In this document: positions 21,275 through 33,122 of the stretch, piece after piece
Position numbering within the stretch: position 1 is the first letter of the stretch
How the letters are laid out: each line of letters begins with the position of its first letter
DNA from: Haliclona indistincta
Taxonomy: Eukaryota > Porifera > Demospongiae > Haplosclerida > Chalinidae
DNA: 64,000 nt
Direction: 5' to 3'
Assembly (NCBI GenBank): GCA_964017065.1
Contig: OZ024784.1
Location: 18,126,490 to 18,190,489 of the forward strand
Notes under the pieces: model-generated
What the model saw: only the letters and a program-made list of their open reading frames with translations
What the model was told of the DNA's origin: nothing
Databases searched by the model: none
Translations under genes and position numbers: made by a program

Positions 21275-22389
21275 TCAAGTACTAAAACAAAATTCTTTAC
21301 AAAATTCTCCAAGAAAGAAAACTCTCATTAAGTAAATATGTCTTCGTTTTAGTCGATTGAACGAGACTTCCCAAGTGTTGTTAGTACCTCTGACTACATG
21401 ACAGGGAATGGTCTTATTGCTAGTGTAGAGAGAGGCTGTGACAGATGAAGACGGTATGGCTGTGATGATGCGTCGATCAAGCTTGACTAAAACACAGTTG
21501 TTGGATTTTAGAGAGATTGACAGCTCATTGGGTGAAAGAGAAATTATTTTTGGTAGTCTGCATGTAATATGGCGCTTATTGCAATCTGAAACAAACACAT
21601 GAGCTTGAGGTGTGAGCGGTAGTGGACTGTCTTCAAGATCTCTCAGTTCTGGCAGCTTTGGAAAACCTCTTATGATTAGTTCATGGTCAGAATTTGCATC
21701 CAATACACTAGTAATGAACTGCACACTAGCTGAAACATGCTCAAGCTGTTGATTACTTGTAGTAATCACAGGCTCCACCAATTTTCTCTTAGCTGTCACT
21801 TTGGATGTCAGATTGTGAAGAAGATGCCTCCTATGTTGCTCAACAATGGCTTTAATGGAGTCACATGCATTATTAATGGCTGCTTGACCCTCACCAATAC
21901 TTGCTGATCCTCAAGTGTTTTGATGTGACTCTCTAACATATCTTCTTTCGTACGCAGATCCTGAAGCACATCTTTTAGACTACTTTTTGTGTACTTTACT
22001 AATGGAGTTATAGGGTGCTTGTGGTGAGCAGTGATAGCACACTCGCGACAGATTCCTTTCTTGCATTTGTGACAATAGAGCCTCACTTCTTCGTCCGTGT
22101 GTTTGCTGCAGCAAAGAATTAGCGGCTTTGGCGGCTCGCGTTGTGTTCTCAACGTTGCCAGTATGTTTTCCAATGCTAGATTATTCGGTATGTTGTGCAC
22201 TCCACCGCGTAAGACGTACCTTTTTCGGCAGTTGGGACAAGAAAGGCTAAGCTTGCCTCGTTGATCTCTCTCCACCAATAACTCAAGACATGCTTTGCAA
22301 AACGTATGACAGCATGGCAGTATTTTCGGCTGTGTGAATAAGTCAAGACAAATAGAACAACGAAGATCGTCTGCAATGCTGGTAGCCAT
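21275..22389 (-). CDS. TRIM-type RING/B-box/coiled-coil protein, apparent frameshift
   Basis: Two overlapping minus-strand frames make one TRIM-like protein of about 365 residues. RING C3HC4 spans residues about 10-55 (CSICLDLF...CCHTFCKACLELL...CPNCR). A B-box follows at about 93-130 (CCSKHTDEEVRLYCHKCKKG, HHKHPITPL), then a coiled coil. Near 21893-21911 the frame must shift: LESHIKTLEDQQ is in one frame, and SIGEGQAAINNACDSIKAIV in another. No plausible intron bridges the switch. After it come coiled coil and a beta-rich domain (KIISLSPNELSISLKSNNCV ...TWEVSFN) that may be a filamin/Ig-like fold. There are no NHL or B30.2 repeats. RING proteins of this class are E3 ubiquitin ligases. Either the gene is freshly broken, or the assembly has a small indel, or there is recoding. 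Its upstream region is a duplicated Dicer segment. Confidence 0.7.
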
Positions 22390-22406
22390 TTAGCAGCCCG
22401 AGCCCC

Positions 22407-22695
22407 GCCCAAAGTAGCGCACGTGCTGCGCAAACCTCATTGCAAACTGAATTGTAGTGTTTTTTTACTGCAAAACTATCTTTCGTTCAGTCTCCTCAGT
22501 GCTCGGCGAGCTGCAGCATTCCTAGCAGCTTTGTGCTCTTCCCTACCACAGTGATAGTGCAGCGATAGCTCTTCCCTTCACTGGACTTACTAAAGAACAG
22601 AAGCAAAAACACAATTATTATTAGTGCTGACATACTGGTTTAGTCACCTTTTCTCAACTTTGATATATTTTTCTTTCTCTTAAATAAAGTTCTTT
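22407..22695 (-). pseudogene. duplicated fragment of the Dicer 3' end
   Basis: This stretch matches 26324-26646 at most positions, starting with GCCCAAAGTAGCGCACGTGC and running through the Dicer dsRBD exon, its acceptor, the preceding intron and part of the upstream exon. Relative to Dicer, about 28 bases are missing inside the dsRBD exon, where CTCTTCCCTACCAC is joined directly to TTTGTG, breaking the frame. It is therefore a non-functional partial copy. It begins 18 bases upstream of the RING/B-box start codon, so it now forms that gene's 5' flank. No other gene was recognised up to 23037. Confidence 0.85.
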
Positions 22696-23037
22696 AGTTG
22701 AATCGAGAGGCTGATACAGCATGCACAAGATAAAGCAGTATTTGAGGTAGAGCCAAGGTCAGTCTCCGCCCACTGTGCTATTTTCCATTCGCATTATGGA
22801 AAGAATAGACTGGCCCTGGAACGGCTGGTGCCTTTGATACACCCACGCAGAGTGATACAAATGTAGCTACACGTACTACTGCTTATTTTCTATAAGTAAG
22901 TTTAGTCAATCTGCTAAATAAATTTATCTAAGCACCTACATGGATTTCATGCATGTACTCGAGCATTTCTAACATTGAGTTTATGTAATTGTCCTTTATT
23001 GACATTCAGTAGACAAAGACAGTACTAATCTAGTGCT

Positions 23038-24318
23038 TCATATACAGTCTCTATCATACTCTAGTTTGTTCTGCTCCACTATCCTCTTTTCCATACAGTC
23101 CATCACTACATGATCATACTCCACAAAGTATTTGTTGTAGAAGATAACTGTGCTATTCCCACTCATGTAAAGTGAAGGAATATCACGAACATTGAGAATG
23201 CAAGAGAAATGCACTTTCTTGCCAGCACATCCATGCGCAGACGGAAAGAAAGCTTTCACTAATGATAGCTTAAATCCAATGCGATGAGCCGTTGGTGCTT
23301 CAGGTAGCATGTAAGCAGTAGCATAGAACTCTTCATCAGGCATTAGAGCTGTGGACATGTAACGATGAAGGGCTTTTACTTTTGGACTTGTGAGTAGAAA
23401 TATAGCAAACTGATGTGAAGTACTTATGTAGCTAAGAGATTTATACATTTGCATTCCAAATGGAATTTTTTCTTTGCGTGGACCTATTTTCTTCATTTTT
23501 CCATTCCTTGCTCTATAATGTGATGTAAATCTTTGCTTGAAATGTTTACTTGGTATTTTCTCAACATTAACAACAGAATCTCCATTCATTTCCTTGAGTT
23601 TTTCAACCATCACTCTGTTACTATTAAATGGTAGCTCTTTGCCACACAAGTTGCTGACATATTTCCAATGGAAGTGCTGGTAGTCATTAACTAGATGATG
23701 AAGGCACTTTAGCTGAGCATCTACTGTGCTGATGTGCATGTAGGTAACACTGACTAGTTCGTCTGGTATGAAAATGTTGTCAAAGCAAGAAACCAGTTTT
23801 CTGAATGCTTTAATCATCGTCTTGTCAGCTTTCCCATCAGGATGGAGACAGTAGACATTGTGTGGTCGATATATCACTCTCAGTAGTCGCATTATCTGTT
23901 GAGGACTGCCGTGGAACAGCATTACATAAGCAATTGAAAAGTTTCTCTCAGTGTCTGATATGTAGAAATTGTTACTGGATAGCAGATTTCTTACATAAGA
24001 ACAGTTCTGGACTTTAGTATAAAATTCACTATCAGTCTCACTGTTGGTCCAACTCTTTAGTTCATTCATCACTCTTTCTTGCTCTGTATGATTTCCATCC
24101 TTTAGCAGCTGACAGTTGGCCTCAACTGGAGGCTGGACAGCAGTCACTAGCCCATTTCCCATCCAGGACTTTATTTCTCCAGGCACAATATGGCACTTTG
24201 AAGGAAGTGGTAGAATTGAAGGTATTGATGATGGCTCCTTGTACATATACAATAATAGAAACACACTTGAGGAGACTATCAAGACTGCACATATAATGTG
24301 CCTCATTTTGATCGCCAT
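23038..24318 (-). CDS. GT14 core-2/I-branching beta-1,6-N-acetylglucosaminyltransferase-like
   Basis: One uninterrupted frame of about 426 residues from Met at 24318 (alternatives at 24357 and 24306). It is a type II Golgi membrane protein: a short basic N-terminus, then a hydrophobic anchor (HIICAVLIVSSSVFLLLYMY), then a lumenal stem and catalytic domain. The domain begins with FSIAYVMLFHGSPQQIMRLL and VYCLHPDGKADK, where GCNT enzymes have a similar YSIVVHHKI...IYCVHVD pattern. Further matches are YVSNLCGKELPF, FGMQMYKSLS and the acidic MPDEEFYATAYM, equivalent to SPDEHFWAT. Several cysteines in the lumenal part suit the family's disulphides. The enzyme would add branching GlcNAc to O-glycans or poly-LacNAc; specificity cannot be told. 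A single coding exon is normal for this family but stands out here among intron-rich neighbours. Confidence 0.85.
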   Translation of the reverse strand: MAIKMRHIICAVLIVSSSVFLLLYMYKEPSSIPSILPLPSKCHIVPGEIKSWMGNGLVTAVQPPVEANCQLLKDGNHTEQERVMNELKSWTNSETDSEFYTKVQNCSYVRNLLSSNNFYISDTERNFSIAYVMLFHGSPQQIMRLLRVIYRPHNVYCLHPDGKADKTMIKAFRKLVSCFDNIFIPDELVSVTYMHISTVDAQLKCLHHLVNDYQHFHWKYVSNLCGKELPFNSNRVMVEKLKEMNGDSVVNVEKIPSKHFKQRFTSHYRARNGKMKKIGPRKEKIPFGMQMYKSLSYISTSHQFAIFLLTSPKVKALHRYMSTALMPDEEFYATAYMLPEAPTAHRIGFKLSLVKAFFPSAHGCAGKKVHFSCILNVRDIPSLYMSGNSTVIFYNKYFVEYDHVVMDCMEKRIVEQNKLEYDRDCI

Positions 24319-26400
24319 GATAGTAAAACTCGGTGTCATGCACTTGTAAAAGCACACTAAACCATCCAGTGCAGGTTATTGGGGCGAGCCTGAGCGAGCC
24401 CCACATTGATTGGCACAATGGCCCACGCGGCGGGGAATGTATCTATCTGTCACGGGGTAGCGTTTGTCCTTTTCAATGTTCCCGAGAAGTAGGAAACGCA
24501 CGTGCGCACATTATATTTGGCTCTTGGTTTCAAACAAGATACCTGGCATTCTGGCAATGATGCAGATGACTCAGGGATGACAACAACAGGGATCAGAGAC
24601 ACCTGAAAAGCAACAACTTTTACACGACAAGGCCACTACTAGAAAGCGACGACGAGAGGCAGAGTCACCCGATCAACGTGAAAGCGGACGACTCAAAGGG
24701 CCTACGGAGACGCCGGCGGAAAGCAGTACTGAACTGCAACAGAGCAAACAGTAACTTAGGTACGTCTAATGAGCTCGTGTGTGTTAGCAGTAGAGCCTGC
24801 AGTGAGTGAGGAGACCGAGGAACCCTACTCATCACATCTTCTAGGTACATTCTTTCCGGCCATGACGCCTAGGCAAGGAACACTCAGCAAGAGATAGTTG
24901 GAGAAAGTACGCCATATCTGAACATAACCAAACTATTGATTCTAAACAAACCCATTAGCGCTGTTAAATATTAACTTTATAGCACAAAATCTGTGGTGAA
25001 ACTGGTGTTCACAAATACATGTACAGACTTATCTACTAAAATCTGGACTCACCACATAACCTGGTGCAAATAAATAATTATAACTATGTTATACACAACT
25101 ATACACTAACGAGGCTAAATTATATCAATGCTCAGGCTCGCCCCTGCCATTCCATGAATGTACTAGTTATAGGTAATCTTAAGTATGCTTATATCATAGT
25201 TGACTTTTTAGTAATTATTTGTCTAAAAACATCTCAACAAAAACTAACTTTATCCAAGTTGTATCAGTATTGTGAGTTTGAGAATTGTATATCAACATCA
25301 TTTGTCTACTCATACTAATTGCGTTTTCATGTAGTTGCTTAGCTATCTGCTAGATAAATTTCAACCATGGAATACATTTTTAGTTAAGCATAATATTATA
25401 CTGTATCTTCCAGTTAAAAGTAGATTAAAACTGGACTGATATTTCACCCGATTATTCTCTACCTCTGGCGAACCTAACAGATGTTTGCAAAGTGGTAAAC
25501 AGAATTCACCGCCAGCACAATAGTCATTGTTGATTTTTCTTCTTTCAGTAAGCCTACCACTGTCCTGAGTGAAACAACGACTCGCAGGTGCACTGCGTAC
25601 TACATAATGGGTTAGTTCAGATACAATGTAAAAATAAAATAATTTTATTTCCAGAAACTAATATTTAACAAAAATGTCTCAGCAGAAAATTGTTCTTACC
25701 ATTGGCATCACACATTTCTCTTTGTTGAGCAGTACATCTACACTCAACACATATTACAGATGAACGGAAAACAAGATGGCGGCTACAATACAATGTATTA
25801 GCGTTCAAGTGCTGATATTTCGTCTGGTAGTGACTTTTATACGTCCAAAGACTAACCACAACAGATTGTAAACGTTTTTCTTTCAGTAAGCCTAGCGCTG
25901 TCCTGAGTGAAACAATGACTAACAATCCATCACAGGTACATACTCGGTTAGTGCAGATACAATGTAAGCATCAAATATTTCCAAAAATGAAAATTTCACA
26001 AAAGTCTCAGCACAAAAATCGTTCTTGTCATTGGCATCACACATTTCTCTTCTTTGTTGAGCAGTACATGTACACTCAGCAAGTTGTGTCTTATCGTTCG
26101 AAAATACACATACACTATTATCACTTAACAAGAGCTGGGAAATAATGAGAAATGGGAACTAGCTATGGGGACTACCTTTCTTGTTATGTGTTCCTGCTAT
26201 TAAAGATAGAACATCAAAACATTTGACGTAAAGAGATAGATAGCCTAGCTCAAGGGAGATGTTGTTTGAGGGCTTGCTACCTTCTGATACCTTCCCTTGG
26301 GTTGGGTCTGGCGCGCGAGACTAGCCCAAAGTAGCGCACGTGCTGAGCAAAGCTCATTGCCAACTATGATACATGAATTTTAGTGTTCTCTACTGCAAAA
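24319..26400. other. repeat-rich gap without a supported gene
   Basis: Between the GT14 gene and the Dicer stop I find no convincing gene. A GC-richer stretch at 24560-24760 includes an Arg/Glu/Gln-rich open frame without an initiating Met (RKRRREAESPDQRESGRLKG), which may be a remnant. 25541-26080 contains a locally duplicated block. 26260-26340 includes CTGGCGCGCGAGACTAG and the start of the segment copied to 22407. Confidence 0.5.
25541..26080 (+). repeat. direct duplication of ~210 bases flanking a dispersed repeat copy
   Basis: 25541-25750 and 25878-26080 share a long series of blocks in the same order: TTTCAGTAAGCCTA, CTGTCCTGAGTGAAACAA, CAGATACAATGTAA, ATTGGCATCACACATTTCTC and TTGTTGAGCAGTACAT. 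The segment between them (about 25770-25853) is the second copy of the 85-base repeat found at 4398. Frames reading through both copies give similar peptides only because of the duplication. Confidence 0.8.
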
Positions 26401-29400
26401 CTATTTTTCGTTCAGTCTCCTCAGTGCTCGGCGAGCTGCAGCATTCCTAGCAGCTTTGTATGTCTTTCCCACAGCACTGACTTGGATGCTCTTCCCTACC
26501 ACTGTGATAGTGCAGCGATAGCTCTTCCCTTCATTGGACTTACTAAAGAACAGAAGCAAAAACACAATTATTATTAGTGCTGACATCTTTTCTCAGTCAC
26601 CTTTTCTCAACTTTGACATCTCTTTCTCTCTCGTAAAGTTCTTTCACAGGAGGAATAGGAACTCCATCCTTGAATTCATCTGCAAAAATGAATAAAGCTT
26701 TCTATCATGCCGTTTTGCTATTGTTTACCTATCAGTGGTTCAAAGAATGGTTCAAACACTCTCCATACTGTCTCTAGACTAAGTCCACTGTCCAGAAAGA
26801 CTGCACCTGCAAGTGCTTCTAAAATGTCTCCTAATGCTTTAGGAGGATCTAACTCCTCTACTTCTTCATCGTCACTTTCCTCTTCCTCCTCAGCCCAGTC
26901 CATAGCTTCAACACTGGTCCCTTCTTCCAAGTCTAGAGAACTTGATTCCTGCAACAGAATCAATTTTGAAGCAATGTCCTACATCTCTCTCTCTCTGCTT
27001 GCTTACCATGCTTCTTTGCTGCTCTGGTAGACCATAGATGTCCTTCCCCTCAACTTCTGAAAGTCGCTGGATTGCCTCCACAAACTCGCTCATCTGCCGG
27101 AACAAAGCTGGTGAGTGATGCTGGAGGTAGTGATTGAGGCTCAAACACTGGGCGGCTATCCTAGCGAATGTGATATTGTTCACGAGTGCTGACCTCATGT
27201 CTGTGATCTCTCCTGGAGAGAAGTTGGGAAACCGATAGTATATGCGACAGGTGACAAGATAGTCAAGAATAGCATCTCCTAGGAACTCTAGTCTCTGATA
27301 GGAGTCTGTGATTCTGTTCTTAGTGTAAGAGGGGTGAGTGATAGCTTGAAGAAGAAGAGCTCTGTCTTGAAACCTCCAGTTCAGTTTATCCATGAGTGTG
27401 TCACAGGTACTGGTCATTCTTCTGATGCCCTCGTCCACATTTTCTCCTCCTTGAAGAATAGCTGAAGGTGGAGGGGAACAGTGGGAGGCAAAGACAGCTG
27501 AGGAGTTTCGAAGAAGAAGAGGGTTGAATGGCAGTGGGGCAGCGCTCATAGCGCTTTGCTCAGACATTGTCCTCGGCCTTTTTGAAGGTTTGGCTTCCAA
27601 ACTTGAATTTAAATCACTCTCTTCCTTTTTGCCGTCTATTTTCAAGCCGAGCCACTTCAGGAACTTGAAGCCAGCTTCTATTCCTCCTGCAACAATGTAA
27701 GCACCAATCAATGCTTCGATGACATCTGCCACTGATTTATCAGTCACTTTTTGATACAGTAAAGCTCGGGTCAATTCAGGTAATGCATTGGGAGGAATGA
27801 CAAGAGGAAGAGAAGAGGGAGGGTCAGACAGTTGAAAGCATGGGGGTATCCAAGTGTTGAGAGGGTCAAACGGTGCTGAGACTATAGTCTTGCCAATGCC
27901 TTTCTGCATTGCAAGGTAATACAGATTGAAGTTACTGATGCGCCGAGTGCGAGCAGTGGTCAGCCTTCCCTCATGAGAAGTGCGACGAAAACAGTAGAGA
28001 TCAACACTTGTAAACAGTTTGAGAAAAGAGTCACCGAGTGATTCAAGCCGCTCTAAATTTATGGAATCATTAACTGAGGCTGCAGTGACCGCTTGAAGAA
28101 GAAGAGCATTGTCCGGCATTCTCTGAGCGTCACATTCAACCACAAAAGCATCTAAGTGCTGTTCCTCTGCTTCCATATTGCCTGTTCCATCATTCCAGAA
28201 AGCCCTTGTTGAGAGTACTCCGGTCGAAAGGTCTGTCTTATTTTTTAGGCTTGTGTTGGTAGTGATAAAAAGACCGTTTGTAGGCATGGCTCCAATTCTC
28301 GTCTCTGTAGACACAGTTGTAGAAAGCTCATCTGCTTGAAGAAGATGCTGCAGACGATTGAGCAAAGAAGGAACACACCTGCACAGTTTCCAGTAGCTGG
28401 CACGAACTTGGTGAATCTTGCACAGCTCAGGAAAGAGCTTGATCTCACTTTGACGAGCACTGCTTTCTTGCTCAGCATCTTTATAATTGCAAGTGGTGAG
28501 AACCATGCTCTTTGTACCCATGCCAACTGGTTTGCAAGTTAGAGATGGCTGCTTGAGGTCAGAGATGGTACAGTTGTACCTCTGCTTAAAGTACTGAACA
28601 TACGTGTCAGCTGTCTTCCGCTCGGGAAACTGGGAAGCTGGATTTTCAGATTGATTAATGTTCAGCACCTCATAGAGCTGCTCTTGCCTGCCACCAGCTA
28701 GGTCTTGGTGGTACGTCTTACTCACAAGAGAACCGGGAAACTCTTGAAGTGATACACGAGAGGAAGGAATGAATCCTTTGGTGACCTGATGGGCAAAGTG
28801 CTTTGCAACTTCAAAGTCCAAGTAGTGAAGAGAAATCCCCTCAGACTGAATGGGAACAACAAGATAGTTGCTTGCTGTATGACGAAGCTTGGGACTAGCT
28901 GCTATAGCTAGCACATGTGTAAAAAGAGTGGTGTGGTAGGCCTGCAGCAATGCTAGCTCCTTAGCTGTGAGAGAGACAAGAGAAGGATTCTTGATCAGAC
29001 TGACCGAGAGCTCATTTTTCTTGATGTACAGAGAGAACTGTGGAACCTGTTGTACATTAGAAAAAAGCTTTATCATGCTCTTAGAAATAATTATATTCAT
29101 AGTTTTTTAAGCTATATGTTATAATTATGGTATTTCCAAGTAGCTGCATTAGTAGATAAGGCTCTTGGAAATAGCAAGCAGCAGCAGCTAGTCAATTGGA
29201 ACTCAGAGTTTGTTTTGGCTAATTTTACTTTTTAACATGCATCTAGCTCACCCTCCAGTGAGGAATAGGCTTTGATGTGAGAATCCCCAGACTAGCACAC
29301 TGATGGCCGTTGCTACTAAGATAGACTTGACCATTAGCTTCTCTGATGTCAAACACATATAGATGGTTGACATTACCCTGTCCTGCCTTGGGATAACAGT

Positions 29401-31769
29401 TCTGTAAACACTGAGGAACCTGCATCGCACAAAAAATAGGATGAAAGGCAGTGAGAGAGAGGAGGATATCACCAATGACCTGTTTGAGATAATACTGTAC
29501 TTTTCTCTTGGTACCCGAATGTGCAACTTTCTTCATCTCCATCTTGTCATTGTCCTCTTCGTCCGAGTCCTCCTCTTTCTGCTCCACCTGCTTGAGATGG
29601 TCATTCAACTCTCCAGATTCATGCAGCTGCTTCACTACTTCCAAGGCTGCAGCCTTCTTGGCTAACTTCATTGATGGCACAGCTGGTCCCTATGAAATTG
29701 AGTATAACACTATGCTCTCCATGTTATAATAATAACTCACTGTTACTTCTTTGATAGCAGAGCTCATTGGTAGTTGTATTTGAAATGTGTAGAGCAACTT
29801 GTACCATTTTTTATCAAAGACACAGATACCACTGCTCGTGGTGTCTGTAAACTGAGGAGTCAGTACAGTGAATCGATCTGGCTTTGGTAGCTTCTGACAA
29901 TACCTAATAGACAGAAGAATCAAAGTGTTGCTTAAGTATAGGTATTTTCTTACTTGTGGACTAATGATAAACTGCCATCAATGCTGATCTGTGGCCCATT
30001 AAGTCCAAATGGTTGGTATGGTGGAATCTTCTGCCTCATCATTCGTTCAATAATATCTTCATCGGGAATAGATCGATGATGGCAGATCACCTGTAGAGTC
30101 TTTGCCAGCTCGTGGTATTCACTAAGCGTTGCTTTGTGTGCTGGTACAAGGTCATTTTGCACTAACAGAACATATCTCGACTCCTTGGCTCTAGCTCTTC
30201 CTTGGGATTGGACATAGGACTGAAACGTCTTGGGGAAGTCGTATCGAACTACTAAGTTACACTTGCGAACGTCTAATCCTTCCTCAACCACACTGGTGGC
30301 TATCAGCAGGTTTATCTTCCCAGAACGAAACTGTCGGAGGATCTCTTGCTGTTTCTTGACACTCATGGAGGACGAGTGACCCTCGACTAGTGCAGCTCCG
30401 CCTCCTGTCCCATGTCCCACCATGTGAGCACACTTGATGCGCCTTAGCTGTGAGTTCTTAGTTGACACTTTATTGATGAAGCTGGCAAGGCAGGCTGCAA
30501 CGACTCTGCGCTCTACAAACACAATTCCAGCAGATTTTTCGAGAGAAGGAGAAGAGCTGCTGGATGCAGAGGAACCAAGATTCATGTTGGCAATGATTTC
30601 CAAGAGTCTGGCAAGCTTAGGAGAAAAGGTATCATTCTGTGGTCTGAGATGCTCGTTGCACTTTTGAATAAAGATAGCGAGTCTGGTCAGAACGAGATGA
30701 ATAAGCTCTTTCTCCCACTTGGTAAGTGTGTAATCTTCATCAAGGTATTCCCTCAGCTGCTTTTCTGTCATTTCTGCTGCCTCTTTTGCACTAGAAATGC
30801 TGATATTCTCGAGTGAGTAATTCACATCGCTCACTAAAGCTGCATAATCCTTTCCCTTCTGGCTCTTTTGCTGGTATAAAAAATCAAGCACACCGCTAAG
30901 GCATTTCCTGATGCTGATAGGTAGCATAGTATCGGCTGACCTGTAGGAACATATGATTTCCTCGGGATTAGTAGCAAAACGAGCAACTTCATTCAAATCA
31001 CAAGCAGTTTGAATACGAGAGTGGAGAACTGCCTCAAGTTCTTTAAGTTTCTTAGGTAGATCTCTTGGCTTGCATTTTCCACTAACTATAGAGGCAGAGA
31101 GTCCAAGGATTTGCGGCCGATCTACAAGGTCGCACTTGTTGAATATCTTCATTATCTGCACGTATGGATCATTCTTGACAGCATGATGGCACTCGTCAAA
31201 TACGATGAGGTTGACTTGCGACATTTCTACAAAGTTGTGTTGCAGCATATCGAGAAAGATTTGCCTAGTTAGCACTAGAATGTGATGTTCGTTTAGTTCA
31301 GACATCCACTTGGCGAGGCCCCAAGTATCAACACCCATCTCACCAACGTACTCGCCCACATTCAGGGAAATGTGTGCACGTATATACTGAGCTTGTTGAT
31401 TCACTAGCGGCACTGCAGTAAAGGAAAGACGTTTTGTTTTGATAACACGGTTAATAACACACACACAATTTTCAAAACAAGTTTATGCCAACAAGACCTC
31501 TTTATTTAGTGAATTTTACCTGTATTCACTAGAAAGACAGTCCGTTTCGATCCTGGCTCTCCGAATGGTCGCACTATTTGATACGACAATTCTCTGATGA
31601 GCATCACGGCGATGAATGTCTTGCCAGCTCCAGTGCCAAGGAGAACTATTGTGTTCTCTTCAATCGCAGCGTCCAGCAGTTCCAATTGATATGGCCGCGC
31701 CACTGTTTCACTGGCGTCAACTTTCGCTCGTACTAGTGCGCTACTGCTGGCAGCAGCCATCTCTACCAT
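26401..31769 (-). CDS. DICER1: Dicer (endoribonuclease, full animal-type domain set)
   Basis: Nine exons (31769-31520, 31412-29954, 29903-29741, 29689-29501, 29419-29252, 29046-27007, 26948-26729, 26679-26601, 26542-26401) join in phase to about 1569 residues. Helicase: motif [14 protein letters not shown], the Dicer box DECHHAV, SAS-type GLSASIV, and motif [18 protein letters not shown]. Next are the dimerisation (DUF283) domain, the platform/PAZ region ([36 protein letters not shown]), RNase IIIa ([16 protein letters not shown] and VIEALIGAY) and RNase IIIb ([17 protein letters not shown] and [14 protein letters not shown]). It ends in a dsRBD ([31 protein letters not shown]). The catalytic Glu/Asp positions of both RNase III centres are present, so it should cut dsRNA and pre-miRNA into small RNAs. 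Met at 31760 is an alternative start. A broken copy of its last exons lies at 22407. It shares a 159-base promoter region with ALKBH6. Confidence 0.95.
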
Positions 31770-31928
31770 CAGTATGATGCTAGTGCGTCTTCACCGGAAT
31801 GAACAGTAGAGTAGACGAGGTAGTGCAATGAGTGGAATGACTCTGCAGTACCAGAAGTACCGCTAGTGCAGCCGGGGAATTCCCGAGAATTCAGGGCATT
31901 TCCGTTTATTTCCGCATAATGACAAGTA
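31770..31928. promoter_or_regulatory. putative bidirectional promoter Dicer / ALKBH6
   Basis: These 159 bases separate divergent start codons. They contain GAATTCCCGAGAATTC, an imperfect palindrome near 31877-31892, followed by two similar blocks (CATTTCCGTTTATTTCCGCA). There is no clear TATA box. The palindrome is the only structured candidate operator. Confidence 0.45.
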
Positions 31929-33069
<1,141 letters not shown>

Positions 33070-33122
33070 CTACAATCTAAAAAAACTAAATCTTTTCAAA
33101 TGATTTTTATTGTGCAACATGG

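Noticed and set aside
24560..24765. Arg/Glu-rich open frame (RKRRREAESPDQRES)
   Set aside because: No initiating Met in frame, preceded by a stop, and no recognised domain. At most a remnant, so not listed as a gene.
25665..26145. Pairs of similar 70-90 codon ORFs on both strands
   Set aside because: The similarity is explained by the local DNA duplication. No start context, splice sites or domain.
26383..26586. Dicer dsRBD exon read as a separate 61-residue gene
   Set aside because: It splices in phase to the preceding Dicer exon and matches the Dicer C-terminus.
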